From NCBI RefSeq assembly GCF_003857055.1, contig NZ_QGSZ01000248.1:1-40003 (forward strand): a DNA stretch of 40,003 nucleotides, read 5' to 3'. Numbering within the stretch: the first letter of the stretch is position 1; the number at the start of each line of letters is the position of its first letter. Of the stretch, positions 1-8,217 are shown in pieces. The stretch is from Micromonospora inaquosa. GTDB taxonomy: Bacteria; Actinomycetota; Actinomycetes; Mycobacteriales; Micromonosporaceae. Under the pieces are notes generated by a model. It was not told where the DNA came from. It saw nothing but the letters and a program-made list of their open reading frames with translations, and ran no database searches. The translations under genes were made by a program, and so were the position numbers.

Positions 1-1
1 G

Positions 2-571
2 GTCATCCCGGTGGCTCGGAAGTCGTCCTCGACGGACCCGGAGAGCGGCCGGGACCTGGTTCGGGTGGCGGCCACCGGCGGGCGGGCCGCGCTGCTGACC
101 ACCGTGGCCGGCGCTCGTCACCCCGTGGGCGGGGTCGACCTGCTGGTGCTCGGCCCGCCGTACCCGCTGGCCGGGACCAGGTCCGACCCGAACAACAACT
201 CACTGGTGCTGCGCGCCACGGTGGCCGGGGTGCGGATCCTGCTGGCCGGCGACGCGGAGACCGAGGAGCAGCACGCGATGGTGGCGCGGGCGACGCCCGG
301 TCAGTTGCGGGCGGACGTGTTGAAGGTCGCGCATCACGGTTCGGCGTATCAGGACCAGGGCTTCCTCGACGCGGTGCGGCCGGCGGTGGCGCTCGTGCCG
401 GTGGGCACGGGCAACACCTACGGGCACCCGAGTCCGGGGCTGCTTGCCCGACTGGGTGCCGGCGGCGTGCGGGTGCTGCGCACCGACACGGACGGCGATG
501 TGGCGGCGATCCGAACGGGCAATGGTCTGGCGGTGGCCCGGCGAGGTGTGCCCGCAGGCCGACAACCCTGA
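2..571 (+). CDS. comEC: ComEC/Rec2 DNA-uptake protein, C-terminal part (5' truncated by window edge)
   Basis: This is the last 189 residues of a ComEC/Rec2 family protein, the membrane channel for single-stranded DNA uptake; its C-terminal metallo-beta-lactamase-like domain is thought to act as a nuclease. Visible are the NNNSLVL strand, the LLAGDAE loop and the VAHHGS motif, the usual order of conserved elements in the ComEC C-terminal domain. The frame is open from base 2, so the membrane (competence) domain lies upstream of the window. The gene precedes holA, as in other actinobacteria. The stop codon lies inside a 20-bp tandem repeat, so the last residues (about PAGRQP) may be a recent repeat-derived end. 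Family assignment is secure; function in natural transformation is inferred from the family only. Confidence 0.9.
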   Translation, partial: VIPVARKSSSTDPESGRDLVRVAATGGRAALLTTVAGARHPVGGVDLLVLGPPYPLAGTRSDPNNNSLVLRATVAGVRILLAGDAETEEQHAMVARATPGQLRADVLKVAHHGSAYQDQGFLDAVRPAVALVPVGTGNTYGHPSPGLLARLGAGGVRVLRTDTDGDVAAIRTGNGLAVARRGVPAGRQP

Positions 572-680
572 GCGCGGGCCGACAACCCTGAGCGCGGGCC
601 GGCGACCTTGAGCGCGGGCCGACGAAAGCTGAGCGCAGGCCGACGACGCTGAGCGTGGGCCGGCAACCCTGAGCGCCGGC
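551..680. repeat. 20-bp tandem repeat, about six copies, starting inside comEC
   Basis: Units read GACAACCCTGAGCGCGGGCC at 561-580 and again exactly at 581-600. Diverged copies follow at 601-620, 621-641 (one extra base), 642-661 and 662-680. The TGA of the first full unit is the comEC stop codon (569-571). There are no unique spacers, so this is a minisatellite and not a CRISPR array. Confidence 0.9.
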
Positions 681-928
681 AGTCTGGACCCGCGATGGCC
701 GCCACGGTCGCTGATCAACTCGGGATCATTGAACCCGGGTTATCGCTGGCGGTCCGATAGCGCGGTTTCCTTGATCCCGTGTGGATCAAGGCGGACGGGC
801 TCCGAATGGACGGGCGATTTGGGAATTAAGCGAATAATTGAGTTGGATGTCTGGATTTGCACTGTGTGCGGGCTGCGCCGATCAAGCAGCGAATGAGCAG
901 GCACGATCCCGCCGCAGGCCGTGCGAAT
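572..928. other. comEC-holA intergenic region
   Basis: The first 110 bases are the tandem repeat. At 769-791 a 9-bp stem (CCTTGATCC / GGATCAAGG, loop of 5) may end comEC transcription, but no T-tract follows. Bases 820-860 are unusually AT-rich for this genome (AATTAAGCGAATAATTGAG) and probably contain the holA promoter. I cannot place -35 and -10 boxes with confidence. Confidence 0.5.
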
Positions 929-1909
929 ATGGGCGGCGTGACCCCCGCCAGCCTCGCCCCCATTCTGCTCGTCCTCGGTGACGAGGAACTGCTCGCCACG
1001 CGCGCGGTCACCGAAGCTGTCGCGAAGGTTCGCGGCGTCGACCCCGAGGTGGACGTCCGCGAATACCAGGCCAGCGCGCTCACCGTCGGCGAGATCGCCG
1101 AGATGCTCAGCCCTTCGCTGTTCGGCGGGCGGCGGCTGCTGATCCTGCGTTCCGGCCAGGATGCCCGCAAGGACCTGGTCGCCGCGCTGTTGGCGTACGC
1201 GAAGAACCCTGACCCGGACGTCCAACTGCTGGTGCTGCACCTGGGCGGCGCGAAGGGCAAGGCGTTCGCCGACGGCCTGCGGGCGGCCGGCGCGACTGTG
1301 GTCCCGGCCGCCAAGCTCAAGGGACACCGCGACCGGGTGGTCTTCGTCCGAGACGAGATCCGCCGGGCCGGCGGAAAGTGCACCGACGACGCCGCCGAGG
1401 CGCTCATCGCCGCGGTCGGCAACGACCTGCGGGAGCTGGCCGCCGCCTGCTCCCAGTTGATCGCCGACACCGATGGGCGGATCAGCGCCGAGACGGTGTC
1501 CCGTTACTACCGGGGTCGGGTCGAGGTGACCGGCTTCACGGTGGCGGACGCCACCATGGTCGGCGACGTGCCGGCCGCGCTTGAGGCGTTGCGCTGGGCC
1601 CTTCACGTCGGGGTCGACCCGGTGCCCATCGCCGACGCCTTGGCCGACGGGGTGCGCACGGTGGCCCGGGTGGCGTCGGCCGGGCGGGGCAGCCCGTACC
1701 AGCTCGCCAGCAGCCTCGGCATGCCCGCCTGGAAGATCGAACGGGCGCAGCGGCAGGGGCGGGGTTGGACGCCGGAGGGCCTGGTCCGGGCCATGCAGGT
1801 CGCCGCCGAGTGCAACGCGGCAGTCAAGGGCGGCTCCGACGACCGGGCGTACGCCCTGGAACGGGCGGTCTTCTCGGTCGCGGCGGCCCGGCAGGGCAGC
1901 ACCAGGTGA
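929..1909 (+). CDS. holA: DNA polymerase III subunit delta
   Basis: HolA is the delta subunit of the DNA polymerase III clamp loader, which opens the beta sliding clamp and loads it on primed DNA. The 326-residue product has the usual family length, begins with the strand ILLVLGDEELLATRAV, and carries the AAA+-like fold without a functional Walker A motif, as expected for delta. The C-terminal part (WALHVGVDP, LGMPAWKIERAQRQ) matches the helical collar region. The ATG at 929 is chosen because the conserved sequence begins just after it; GTG 938 and an upstream ATG at 893 are possible, and none has a clear ribosome-binding site. The gene follows comEC as in other actinobacteria, and its stop overlaps the next start (GTGA). 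Confidence 0.92.
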   Translation: MGGVTPASLAPILLVLGDEELLATRAVTEAVAKVRGVDPEVDVREYQASALTVGEIAEMLSPSLFGGRRLLILRSGQDARKDLVAALLAYAKNPDPDVQLLVLHLGGAKGKAFADGLRAAGATVVPAAKLKGHRDRVVFVRDEIRRAGGKCTDDAAEALIAAVGNDLRELAAACSQLIADTDGRISAETVSRYYRGRVEVTGFTVADATMVGDVPAALEALRWALHVGVDPVPIADALADGVRTVARVASAGRGSPYQLASSLGMPAWKIERAQRQGRGWTPEGLVRAMQVAAECNAAVKGGSDDRAYALERAVFSVAAARQGSTR

Positions 1910-2328
1910 CGGGGGCGAACCGCCCAGCGTGGGCCGCCATCGGAGTGCACGATGAGCGTTATCGGCCGCTCTACGCCCGGCTCCTCGGCCTGCGGTTCGT
2001 CAACCCCGGCGGCGTGCTGTGCTTCCTCTTCTTCGAGGGCGCCATCGCTCTGGCGGTCCTGCTCGCCCTCGCCGAGTTGGTCAGCTGGTGGGCGGTGCTG
2101 GTGCTGCCCGTCGTGGTGGCGGCCATGGTCAAGCTCAACGACATGGTGGCCGCGATCGTGGTCCGTTCCGCCGCGCTCGTGCCCGAGCAGGAACGGGACC
2201 GGTTTCGCCGGCAGATGGAACCGGTGGTCGGCCGAGCCCGGGTGGAATGGGTCTCGCACAGCGTTCCCGGCGTGGTGATCACCGCCGACCCGCCGCCGGC
2301 TCCCCGGCGTGCCAACCCGTCAGACTGA
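1906..2328 (+). CDS. Small conserved membrane protein of unknown function
   Basis: This 140-residue protein has a short polar N-terminus, then two hydrophobic segments near residues 38-58 and 62-85 (VLCFLFFEGAIALAVLLALA and WWAVLVLPVVVAAMVKL). A charged, probably cytoplasmic tail follows, with EQERDRFRRQMEPVVGRARV. I do not recognise a named family. The GTG start at 1906 overlaps the holA stop by four bases, so translation is probably coupled to holA. A strong terminator shared with rpsT lies downstream. A role linked to replication is not implied by the sequence. Confidence 0.75.
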   Translation: MTGANRPAWAAIGVHDERYRPLYARLLGLRFVNPGGVLCFLFFEGAIALAVLLALAELVSWWAVLVLPVVVAAMVKLNDMVAAIVVRSAALVPEQERDRFRRQMEPVVGRARVEWVSHSVPGVVITADPPPAPRRANPSD

Positions 2329-2400
2329 GCGCCTACCTCCCGGCGGGGCCACGCGGAGAACGTCCGGCTCGGGGTGACACGGCCGGCCCTGCACACACGG

Positions 2401-2426
2401 AAGCCCCGGGCCTGGGCCCGGGGCTT
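2401..2426. terminator. Bidirectional terminator between the holA unit and rpsT
   Basis: A perfect 12-bp stem, AAGCCCCGGGCC at 2401-2412 paired with GGCCCGGGGCTT at 2415-2426, has A and T residues at its ends on either strand. It sits between convergent transcription units and can serve both. Confidence 0.85.
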
Positions 2427-2452
2427 TCCGAATCAGTCTGACGGTGAAGTCG

Positions 2453-2719
2453 TCAGGCGGAGAGCGCCACCACGCGCTTTGCGATCGCGGACTTGCGGTT
2501 CGCGGCCTGGTTGGAGTGGATCACGCCCTTGCTGACGGCCTTGTCCAGCTTGCGAGAGGCGTCCAGCATGAGCGCGGTCGCCTTCTCGACGTCACCGGCC
2601 TCGGCAGCCTCGTGGAACTTCCGGACGGCGGTCTTCAGCGACGACTTGACCGACTTGTTGCGCAGCCGGGCCTTCTCGTTCTGCCGGTTGCGCTTGATCT
2701 GGGACTTGATGTTCGCCAC
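2453..2719 (-). CDS. rpsT: 30S ribosomal protein S20
   Basis: S20 binds 16S rRNA in the lower body of the 30S subunit and acts early in assembly. The 88-residue product is very basic, begins [18 protein letters not shown] and carries the typical helix with [16 protein letters not shown] near the end. Length and pattern match the family throughout. The start is a GTG at 2719, with a GAGG ribosome-binding site about seven bases upstream. It is transcribed opposite to the flanking holA unit and ends at the shared terminator. A -10-like TAAGCT on the reverse strand (2753-2758) lies just ahead of it. Confidence 0.97.
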   Translation of the reverse strand: MANIKSQIKRNRQNEKARLRNKSVKSSLKTAVRKFHEAAEAGDVEKATALMLDASRKLDKAVSKGVIHSNQAANRKSAIAKRVVALSA

Positions 2720-2752
2720 GCGACAGCCTCGTCTTGATAGCTCGGGTTGGTC

Positions 2753-2786
2753 AGCTTATTGCGCGTGATGACGAACATGCGTCATC
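2753..2786 (-). promoter_or_regulatory. Probable rpsT promoter with inverted repeat
   Basis: On the reverse strand a TAAGCT box (2753-2758) resembles an actinobacterial -10 element. Just upstream, at 2767-2786, is a 7-6-7 inverted repeat (GATGACG / CGTCATC) in the -35 region that could bind a regulator. The assignment is by position and pattern only. Confidence 0.45.
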
Positions 2787-2968
2787 GCTGCGCGAAGAGC
2801 CAGGTTACCAGGTCGCCCGGGACGAGCCAAAACGGCTCGGCCTTCGCGCGGACGGACCCGGCCCGTCGGGGACCAGGTTACGCCCCCGGCCACGCCGGCG
2901 GCTCACCGCCAGCCCGAGCCGCGACAGCGCCAGCCCTGACGCCAGCCCAGCCCGCGCCCCGGCCCGCC

Positions 2969-3037
2969 GTCACCGCCAGCCCCCGACGGCGGGCCAGCCA
3001 GTCGTCACCGCCAGCCCTGACGGCGAGCCAGCCAGTC
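2969..3037. repeat. 35-bp tandem duplication over the 3' end of the phosphotransferase gene
   Basis: Bases 3004-3037 and 2969-3003 are two copies of a 34/35-bp unit with a few differences. The first copy (3004-3037, read on the reverse strand) encodes the last residues DWLARRQGWR and includes the stop codon. The second repeats the same tail beyond the stop. More degenerate GCTGGCG-rich copies continue to about 2915. Confidence 0.85.
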
Positions 3038-3991
3038 GAGCGACTGTTCGCCGCTCCACCGCTGGTGGGCCGGCAGATGCGGCGAGGCCGTCGGCGGTGC
3101 CGCCGCGGCGCCGGTGAGGTAGTAGCCGGCCAACGCGGCCAGGGTCGCGTCCAGCGCGTCCACAGGCGCGCCGGCGGTGGCCGGGTGCGCGGCGAAGAGC
3201 CGGTCCGCGTCCAGCCCACTGGCGTACGCGGTGAGCAGCAGTCCGGCCAGGTCGAACCAGGCCGGCCCGGAGCAGACCCAGGTCCAGTCGCAGAACCAGG
3301 CTCGACCGTCCGCGCCGATCAGCACGTTGTCGACCCGCAGGTCGCCGTGGATCAGGCCGGTCGCCTCGGCGGCGTACCGGGGGAGGAGCGATTCCAACTC
3401 GACCAGCTCGGGCAGTCGGCCCAGGAGCGGCGCACGCAGTGGTGGGGTTGGCTCACGACCGGCGGCGACCTCCTCCCACCAGAGGATGTCCGACCGGGCC
3501 AGGTCGGCCAGGTGCGGCAGGCCGAGCGCGGTCAGCTCGCCCGGCGGGTCGGCCAGGGCGGCGGCGACCTGCGCGTACCCGGCGAGGGTGGCGTCCAACT
3601 CGGCGGGCGTCCAGGGCAGGCGTGGGGTGTGCCCGTCGACGGCGTCGGTGCACAGCACGAACCAGCCGGCCGCGGAGAGGGTCCACCGGGGGCGGGGCGC
3701 CGGCAGGTCCACCGGCAGCCGATCGAGGATCGCGGCCTCTCGGGCGTACCAGTCGACCAGATGCGGTTGCTCGACGGCGGGTGCGGCCTTGACGAAGGCC
3801 CGACCACCGTCTGCGCTGTCGAGCACGGCGGCGAACCCCCGGGTGAAGCCCGCGCCCGCGACCCGGGCGGTGACCACCGGCGAGCCGAGCCGTTCCGCGA
3901 CCGCGGCCCGCAGCTCCGCCGGCAGCGCCGACCAGGACGGCCGCTGGGCGCTCGCGTGGTACGGCACCGGAGGCAGTTCGGGAGGGGACAC
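3005..3991 (-). CDS. Aminoglycoside phosphotransferase (APH) family kinase-like protein
   Basis: The 328-residue product belongs to the APH/choline kinase superfamily, which transfers phosphate from ATP to small hydroxylated substrates. Visible are an N-lobe lysine in FVKAAP (near residue 68), the catalytic loop HGDLRVDN (215-222) and the metal-binding CDW (Asp near 235). The substrate cannot be read from sequence, and most chromosomal members are not resistance enzymes. The start is set at GTG 3991; an in-frame ATG at 4054 would overlap the divergent neighbour's start and is less likely. The 3' end lies in a tandem duplication that repeats the codons for DWLARR and the stop. The 61-bp gap to the divergent DUF4240 gene must hold both promoters. 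Confidence 0.82.
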   Translation of the reverse strand: MSPPELPPVPYHASAQRPSWSALPAELRAAVAERLGSPVVTARVAGAGFTRGFAAVLDSADGGRAFVKAAPAVEQPHLVDWYAREAAILDRLPVDLPAPRPRWTLSAAGWFVLCTDAVDGHTPRLPWTPAELDATLAGYAQVAAALADPPGELTALGLPHLADLARSDILWWEEVAAGREPTPPLRAPLLGRLPELVELESLLPRYAAEATGLIHGDLRVDNVLIGADGRAWFCDWTWVCSGPAWFDLAGLLLTAYASGLDADRLFAAHPATAGAPVDALDATLAALAGYYLTGAAAAPPTASPHLPAHQRWSGEQSLDWLARRQGWR

Positions 3992-4052
3992 CCCACCATG
4001 CTGCCCCGGGGTACGTGCGCGACGCACGGCGACACTGCCAGACTGCCAAGCC

Positions 4053-4589
4053 ATGAGGACCGAGGACTTCTGGCAGCTGATCGACGAGGCGCGGGCCGGC
4101 GGCGGTGGTGAGCCCGGCCCGGTCGCCGCGCGGGCCGTCGCGCTGCTCGCCGAGCGCGACCCGGAGGACATCATCGGGTACGCGCGACACCAGACGCGGG
4201 TGCTGGCCGCCTCGCACAAGGCGGATCTGTGGGGCGCGGCGTACCTGATAAACGGTGGTGCCTCGGCCGACGGCTTCGAACACTTCCGGGGCTGGCTGAT
4301 GACCCAGGGTCGGGCCGTCTTCGCCCGCGCGGTCGCCGAACCGGACTCGCTGGCCGAACTGCCCCAGGTGCGGGCGGCTTCGCTCAGCGGCGAGGAGTTC
4401 TCCGCCGAGCAGATGCTCTCGGTGCCCTGGGACGCGTACCGCAAGGCCACCGCGACCGACCTGCCGGCGGACCGCGACCCGGTGCGCACGCCCGACCTCA
4501 ACGACTTCTGGGACTTCGACGAGGAGGACGAGGCCCGCCGCCGGCTGCCCCGGTTGGCCGCGCTCTTCGTCGAGCCGCCGATGGAGTGA
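4053..4589 (+). CDS. DUF4240 domain protein
   Basis: The 178-residue protein starts MRTEDFWQLIDEAR, the hallmark of DUF4240 proteins (compare WGR-associated and molybdenum-related annotations in actinobacteria, whose function is unknown). It continues with the conserved DLWGAAYLINGGAS and FEHFRGWLMTQGRAVF blocks and an acidic C-terminal part, LNDFWDFDEEDEARRRLP. It has no signal peptide or membrane segment, so it is probably cytoplasmic. A CAGACT box ends eight bases before the ATG, so the mRNA may be nearly leaderless. It is divergent from the APH-family gene and lies 116 bp ahead of lepA. Confidence 0.85.
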   Translation: MRTEDFWQLIDEARAGGGGEPGPVAARAVALLAERDPEDIIGYARHQTRVLAASHKADLWGAAYLINGGASADGFEHFRGWLMTQGRAVFARAVAEPDSLAELPQVRAASLSGEEFSAEQMLSVPWDAYRKATATDLPADRDPVRTPDLNDFWDFDEEDEARRRLPRLAALFVEPPME

Positions 4590-4705
4590 GGGGTCCGCGG
4601 GCCGATCCATCGCCCGCGCAGTGGGCGCACCCCGGCGGCGTGGGAACATAGAGGGGGTCGGCGGCGCGCCGGCCTGTTCACGTCAGCCGACCAGAACGGA
4701 CCGCT

Positions 4706-6583
4706 GTGCCACCGAAGCTCGATCCCGGCGCGAACGCCCCTGGTGCCACCGACCCCGGTCGCATCCGGAACTTCGGCATCATCGCCCACATCGACCACGG
4801 GAAGTCGACCCTGGCCGACCGGATGTTGCAGCTCACCGGTGTGGTCGACCCCCGGCAGATGCGCGCGCAGTACCTGGACCGGATGGACATCGAGCGCGAG
4901 CGCGGCATCACCATCAAGAGCCAGGCCGTCCGCATGCCGTGGACGATCCGCGAGGGTGAGCGGGCCGGCGAGCAGGCCGTGCTCAACATGATCGACACCC
5001 CGGGGCACGTGGACTTCACCTACGAGGTGTCCCGGTCGCTGGCCGCCTGCGAGGGCGCTGTACTGCTGGTCGACGCCGCCCAGGGCATCGAGGCGCAGAC
5101 CCTGGCCAACCTCTACCTGGCGCTCGAGAACGACCTGCGCATCATCCCGGTGCTCAACAAGATCGACCTGCCGGCCGCCCAGCCGGAGAAGTACGCCGAG
5201 GAGTTGGCCCACCTCATCGGCGGCGACCCCGCCGACTGCATCCGGGTCTCCGGCAAGACCGGTGAGGGCGTCCCGTACCTGCTCGACGAGATCGTCCGGC
5301 AGTTCATCCCACCGGTCGGCGACGCCGAGGCGCCCGCCCGGGCGATGATCTTCGATTCGGTGTACGACGTCTACCGGGGCGTCGTCACGTACGTCCGGGT
5401 CATCGACGGCCGGATCAGCGCCCGCGACCGGATCAAGATGATGTCCACCGGGGCGGTGCACGAGCTGCTGGAGATCGGCGTCATCTCACCCGAGATGGTC
5501 AAGGCCGAGGCGCTCGGCGTCGGCGAGGTCGGCTACCTGATCACCGGAGTGAAGGACGTCCGGCAGTCCCGGGTCGGTGACACGGTCACCATCAACAGCC
5601 GGCCGGCGGCCGAGGCGTTGGGTGGCTACAAGGACCCGAAGCCGATGGTCTACTCCGGCCTCTACCCGATCGACGGGTCGGACTACCCGAACCTGCGCGA
5701 GGCGTTGGACAAGCTCAAGCTCAACGACGCCGCCCTGGACTACGAGCCGGAGACCTCCGGTGCGCTCGGCTTCGGCTTCCGTTGCGGCTTCCTCGGCCTG
5801 CTCCACCTGGAGATCATCCGGGAGCGGCTGGAGCGTGAGTACAACCTCGACCTGATCTCCACCGCGCCGAACGTCGTCTACCGGGCAATCACTGACGACG
5901 GCGAGGAGATCGTCGTCACCAACCCGAGCGAGTACCCCACCGGCAAGATCGCCGAGGTGTACGAGCCGGTGGTCCGGGCCACGGTGCTGACCCCGAACGA
6001 CTACGTGGGCGCGGTGATGGAGCTCTGCCAGGGCCGGCGCGGCACCCTGCTCGGCATGGACTACCTCTCCGCCGACCGGGTGGAGCTGCGCTACACGCTG
6101 CCCCTCGCGGAGATCATCTACGACTTCTTCGACCAGCTGAAGAGCCGCACCAAGGGCTACGCCTCACTGGACTACGAGCCCTCCGCCGAGCAGGCGTCCG
6201 ACCTGGTGAAGGTGGACATCCTCCTGCACGGCGAGCCGGTGGACGCGTTCAGCGCCATCGTGCACAAGGACAAGGCGTACAACTACGGCGTCACCATCGC
6301 CGCCAAGCTGCGCACGCTGATCCCGCGCCAGCAGTTCGAGGTGCCGATCCAGGCGGCGATCGGCAGCCGGGTCATCGCCCGGGAAACCATCCGGGCGATC
6401 CGGAAGGACGTTCTCGCCAAGTGCTACGGCGGTGACATCAGCCGCAAGCGCAAGCTGCTGGAGAAGCAGAAGGAAGGCAAGAAGCGGATGAAGATGGTCG
6501 GCCGGGTCGAGGTGCCGCAGGAGGCCTTCATCGCCGCCCTCTCCTCCGACTCCGGCGACGGCAAGGCCGCCGGCAAGAAGTAG
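4706..6583 (+). CDS. lepA: Elongation factor 4 (LepA), ribosome back-translocase GTPase
   Basis: LepA is a translational GTPase that acts on the ribosome and helps under ionic stress and in 30S assembly. The 625-residue product has the G1 motif AHIDHGKS (27-34), switch II DTPGH (97-101) and NKID (151-154). EF-G-like domains follow, and the LepA-specific C-terminal domain ends with [20 protein letters not shown]. Length is slightly above the usual 600 because of an N-terminal extension of about 20 residues. The start is GTG 4706. In many actinobacteria hemW lies near lepA; here about 13 kb of accessory genes separate them. A GC-rich hairpin follows the stop. Confidence 0.97.
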   Translation: MPPKLDPGANAPGATDPGRIRNFGIIAHIDHGKSTLADRMLQLTGVVDPRQMRAQYLDRMDIERERGITIKSQAVRMPWTIREGERAGEQAVLNMIDTPGHVDFTYEVSRSLAACEGAVLLVDAAQGIEAQTLANLYLALENDLRIIPVLNKIDLPAAQPEKYAEELAHLIGGDPADCIRVSGKTGEGVPYLLDEIVRQFIPPVGDAEAPARAMIFDSVYDVYRGVVTYVRVIDGRISARDRIKMMSTGAVHELLEIGVISPEMVKAEALGVGEVGYLITGVKDVRQSRVGDTVTINSRPAAEALGGYKDPKPMVYSGLYPIDGSDYPNLREALDKLKLNDAALDYEPETSGALGFGFRCGFLGLLHLEIIRERLEREYNLDLISTAPNVVYRAITDDGEEIVVTNPSEYPTGKIAEVYEPVVRATVLTPNDYVGAVMELCQGRRGTLLGMDYLSADRVELRYTLPLAEIIYDFFDQLKSRTKGYASLDYEPSAEQASDLVKVDILLHGEPVDAFSAIVHKDKAYNYGVTIAAKLRTLIPRQQFEVPIQAAIGSRVIARETIRAIRKDVLAKCYGGDISRKRKLLEKQKEGKKRMKMVGRVEVPQEAFIAALSSDSGDGKAAGKK

Positions 6584-7121
6584 TTCGCGACGCCGTACGC
6601 GCCCGGGTGCCACACGCGCCCGGGCGCGTCGCGTTTCAAGGCGTCCCGTGCGTCGCGTTTGAGGGCGTTCCGTGCGCTCGTCTGGCCCTGCGTGGCGTGG
6701 TTCGCCAGCGGTGTTGCAGTTGTGCACGCTTGGCGACAGGTCCTCGGACATGAGGGCGCGGCGAAGATCCGCGCGCGCTCGTCTGGCGTGGCTTGGCCTG
6801 CGCTGTCACGCCGCTCTGCGCTGTCACGCCGCTCTGCCGCCGCCGGGCCTGTTGGCCCGCCGTGACTGCCGGTTGGGCGGCGAGTGTGTGGCGGGCGCGA
6901 AAATTTCTGCCGTCGCTGTCGTTGGGGTCGGCGGGCCGACGAAACGGCCTTTTACCTGTGTGGACGCACTCGCGCGTCAATCGACGCACCTCCAGAACAT
7001 TGACAACTGGCGTTGTCCCTTGAGGTGAGTCGGTTTGGGCTTTCGCTGGGTCGGGCACTTAGCCGTCACGACAGGAAGCACGCACATCGTGTGTCAGACA
7101 TTCTTTAGAAGGAGGACGACC
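6584..7121. other. Long lepA-glsB intergenic region with small tandem repeats
   Basis: After the lepA hairpin there are two 24-bp tandem units, GTCGCGTTT(C/G)A(A/G)GGCG(T)... at 6628-6651 and 6652-6675, differing at three positions. An exact 18-bp duplication, GCGCTGTCACGCCGCTCT, occupies 6800-6817 and 6818-6835. No convincing gene is seen. From about 7028 the sequence is the upstream half of the duplicated stress-gene module. A GACAAC-TGGC-GTTGTC hairpin sits at 7002-7017. Confidence 0.6.
6587..6633 (+). terminator. Terminator-like hairpin after lepA
   Basis: CGCGAC plus GCGCCCGGG on the left arm pairs with CCCGGGCGCGTCGCG on the right, with a small bulge; a short TTT follows. It begins three bases after the lepA stop. 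Confidence 0.6.
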
Positions 7122-7406
7122 GTGGAGCTCACCGTGTGGGGCATCATCACTGCGATCGTTGTTGGTCTCATCGTTGGCGCGCTCGGCCGTCTGGTCGTCC
7201 CGGGCCGGCAGAACATGCCGATTTGGCTGCACATGCTGATCGGTATCGGCGCGGCGCTGCTGGGCACCGTCCTGGCGCGGGCCATCGGCATCGCGACCGA
7301 GACGAGTGGCGTCGACTGGGGCGAGCTGCTGGTGCAGGTCGTGGTTGCGGCGATCGCTGTCGCGCTGGTGGCTGGTGTGGGTGGCCGCCGCCGCGTGACC
7401 CGGTAA
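7122..7406 (+). CDS. GlsB/YeaQ/YmgE family stress-response membrane protein, copy 1
   Basis: This 94-residue protein belongs to the transglycosylase-associated (GlsB/YeaQ/YmgE) family of small inner-membrane proteins linked to general stress. It has the signature GLIVGALGRLVVPGRQ near residues 15-30 and further hydrophobic segments around 35-55 and 68-90, then a short basic tail GRRRVTR. The GTG start at 7122 has a strong AGAAGGAGG site six bases upstream. A near-identical copy lies at 7933, and the roughly 95 bp upstream are duplicated too, so both copies probably share regulation. The family's biochemical role is unknown. Confidence 0.93.
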   Translation: MELTVWGIITAIVVGLIVGALGRLVVPGRQNMPIWLHMLIGIGAALLGTVLARAIGIATETSGVDWGELLVQVVVAAIAVALVAGVGGRRRVTR

Positions 7407-7442
7407 CCATCGAGCCTCATCCCGCACCACCGCTACACCGCC

Positions 7443-7478
7443 GATGGGCGCCCGGCCGACAGGTCGGGCGCCCATCGG
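7443..7478 (+). terminator. Terminator after GlsB copy 1
   Basis: A perfect 14-bp stem, CCGATGGGCGCCCG at 7441-7454 with CGGGCGCCCATCGG at 7465-7478, has a 10-base loop and is followed by GCGTTCT. It lies 35 bp after the stop. Confidence 0.75.
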
Positions 7479-7649
7479 CGTTCTGCCCGCCACGATGGAT
7501 ATCGCCGTTATCGCCCGCCTCCCGCGCGGCGTCTCCGGCGCGTGGCCCTGGAACCTGCCCGTTGTGATGTCGGGGTGTCCGGGGCGGTATCGCCGCAGAA
7601 GCCACACCACCAACCCCCGCGAAAATCCATCTCGCCGCCGCGCATCGAG

Positions 7650-7698
7650 AGATCTTGGACAGTTTCCGTCCGTGCTGAACGGAAACTGTCCAAGATCT
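7650..7698. repeat. Perfect 20-bp inverted repeat
   Basis: AGATCTTGGACAGTTTCCGT at 7650-7669 is followed by nine bases and then its exact reverse complement at 7679-7698. The arms are much richer in A and T than the surroundings. It is not a typical GC-rich terminator and has no T-tract. Confidence 0.95.
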
Positions 7699-7840
7699 GG
7701 TCAGCTCCGTTGAACGACGCCATCCACCTCCGTCGGATGCGGCAGCGTTGGTGGCCGGGTGGCCGGCGGCGCTGGGGGTGGCGGCGGCGCCGGGGTGGAA
7801 CGTGTTCATGTCGGCCAAATCGTGATCGTTTGGTGAGCGG

Positions 7841-7932
7841 AGTCGGTTTGGATTTTCGGTGGGTCGGGCAATTAACGGTCACGACAGGAAGCACACGCAC
7901 CGTGTGTCAGACATTCTTGAAGGAGGGTGGCC
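7841..7932 (+). promoter_or_regulatory. Duplicated upstream region of the GlsB genes
   Basis: Bases 7028-7121 and 7841-7932 are closely similar. Shared blocks include AGTCGGTTTGG, TGGGTCGGGCA, GTCACGACAGGAAGCAC and GTGTGTCAGACATTCTT, followed by the ribosome-binding site. A stress-sigma promoter is plausible (GTTT followed by GGGTCG), but the spacing is shorter than the usual SigB-like form, so the sigma factor is not assigned. Confidence 0.5.
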
Positions 7933-8217
7933 GTGGAGCTCACCGTGTGGGGCATCATCACTGCGATCGTTGTTGGTCTCATCGTTGGCGCGCTCGGCCG
8001 TCTGGTCGTCCCGGGCCGGCAGAACATGCCGATCTGGTTGCACCTGCTGATCGGCGTCGGCGCCGCGCTGCTGGGCACCGTCCTGGCGCGGGCCATCGGC
8101 ATCGCGACCGAGACCAGCGGGGTCGACTGGGGCGAGCTGCTGGTGCAGGTCGTGGTTGCGGCGATCGCTGTCGCTCTGGTGGCCGGCGTGGGTCGCCGCC
8201 GCAGCGTCACCCGATAA
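7933..8217 (+). CDS. GlsB/YeaQ/YmgE family stress-response membrane protein, copy 2
   Basis: This is the paralogue of the protein at 7122, also 94 residues and differing at only a few positions (for example LHLLIGVG for LHMLIGIG and GRRRSVTR at the end). The first 40 residues are identical. It starts at GTG 7933 behind GAAGGAGGG. It has the same GLIVGALGRLVVPGRQ signature and membrane segments. Its own terminator follows at 8270. The duplication includes regulatory DNA, so a dosage role in stress or envelope maintenance is possible but not shown. Confidence 0.93.
   Translation: MELTVWGIITAIVVGLIVGALGRLVVPGRQNMPIWLHLLIGVGAALLGTVLARAIGIATETSGVDWGELLVQVVVAAIAVALVAGVGRRRSVTR

Larger units (their letters stand above)
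7407..7932. other. Intergenic region between the two GlsB copies
   Basis: It contains the copy 1 terminator, a long perfect inverted repeat at 7650-7698, and from about 7841 the duplicated upstream region of copy 2. I see no gene with convincing codon use; open frames here look random. Confidence 0.6.

Noticed and set aside
551..680. CRISPR-like array
   Set aside because: The units are contiguous 20-bp copies with no unique spacers and no cas genes.
3005..3991. Aminoglycoside resistance gene
   Set aside because: The kinase motifs place it only in the wide APH superfamily; the sequence does not match a known resistance enzyme.
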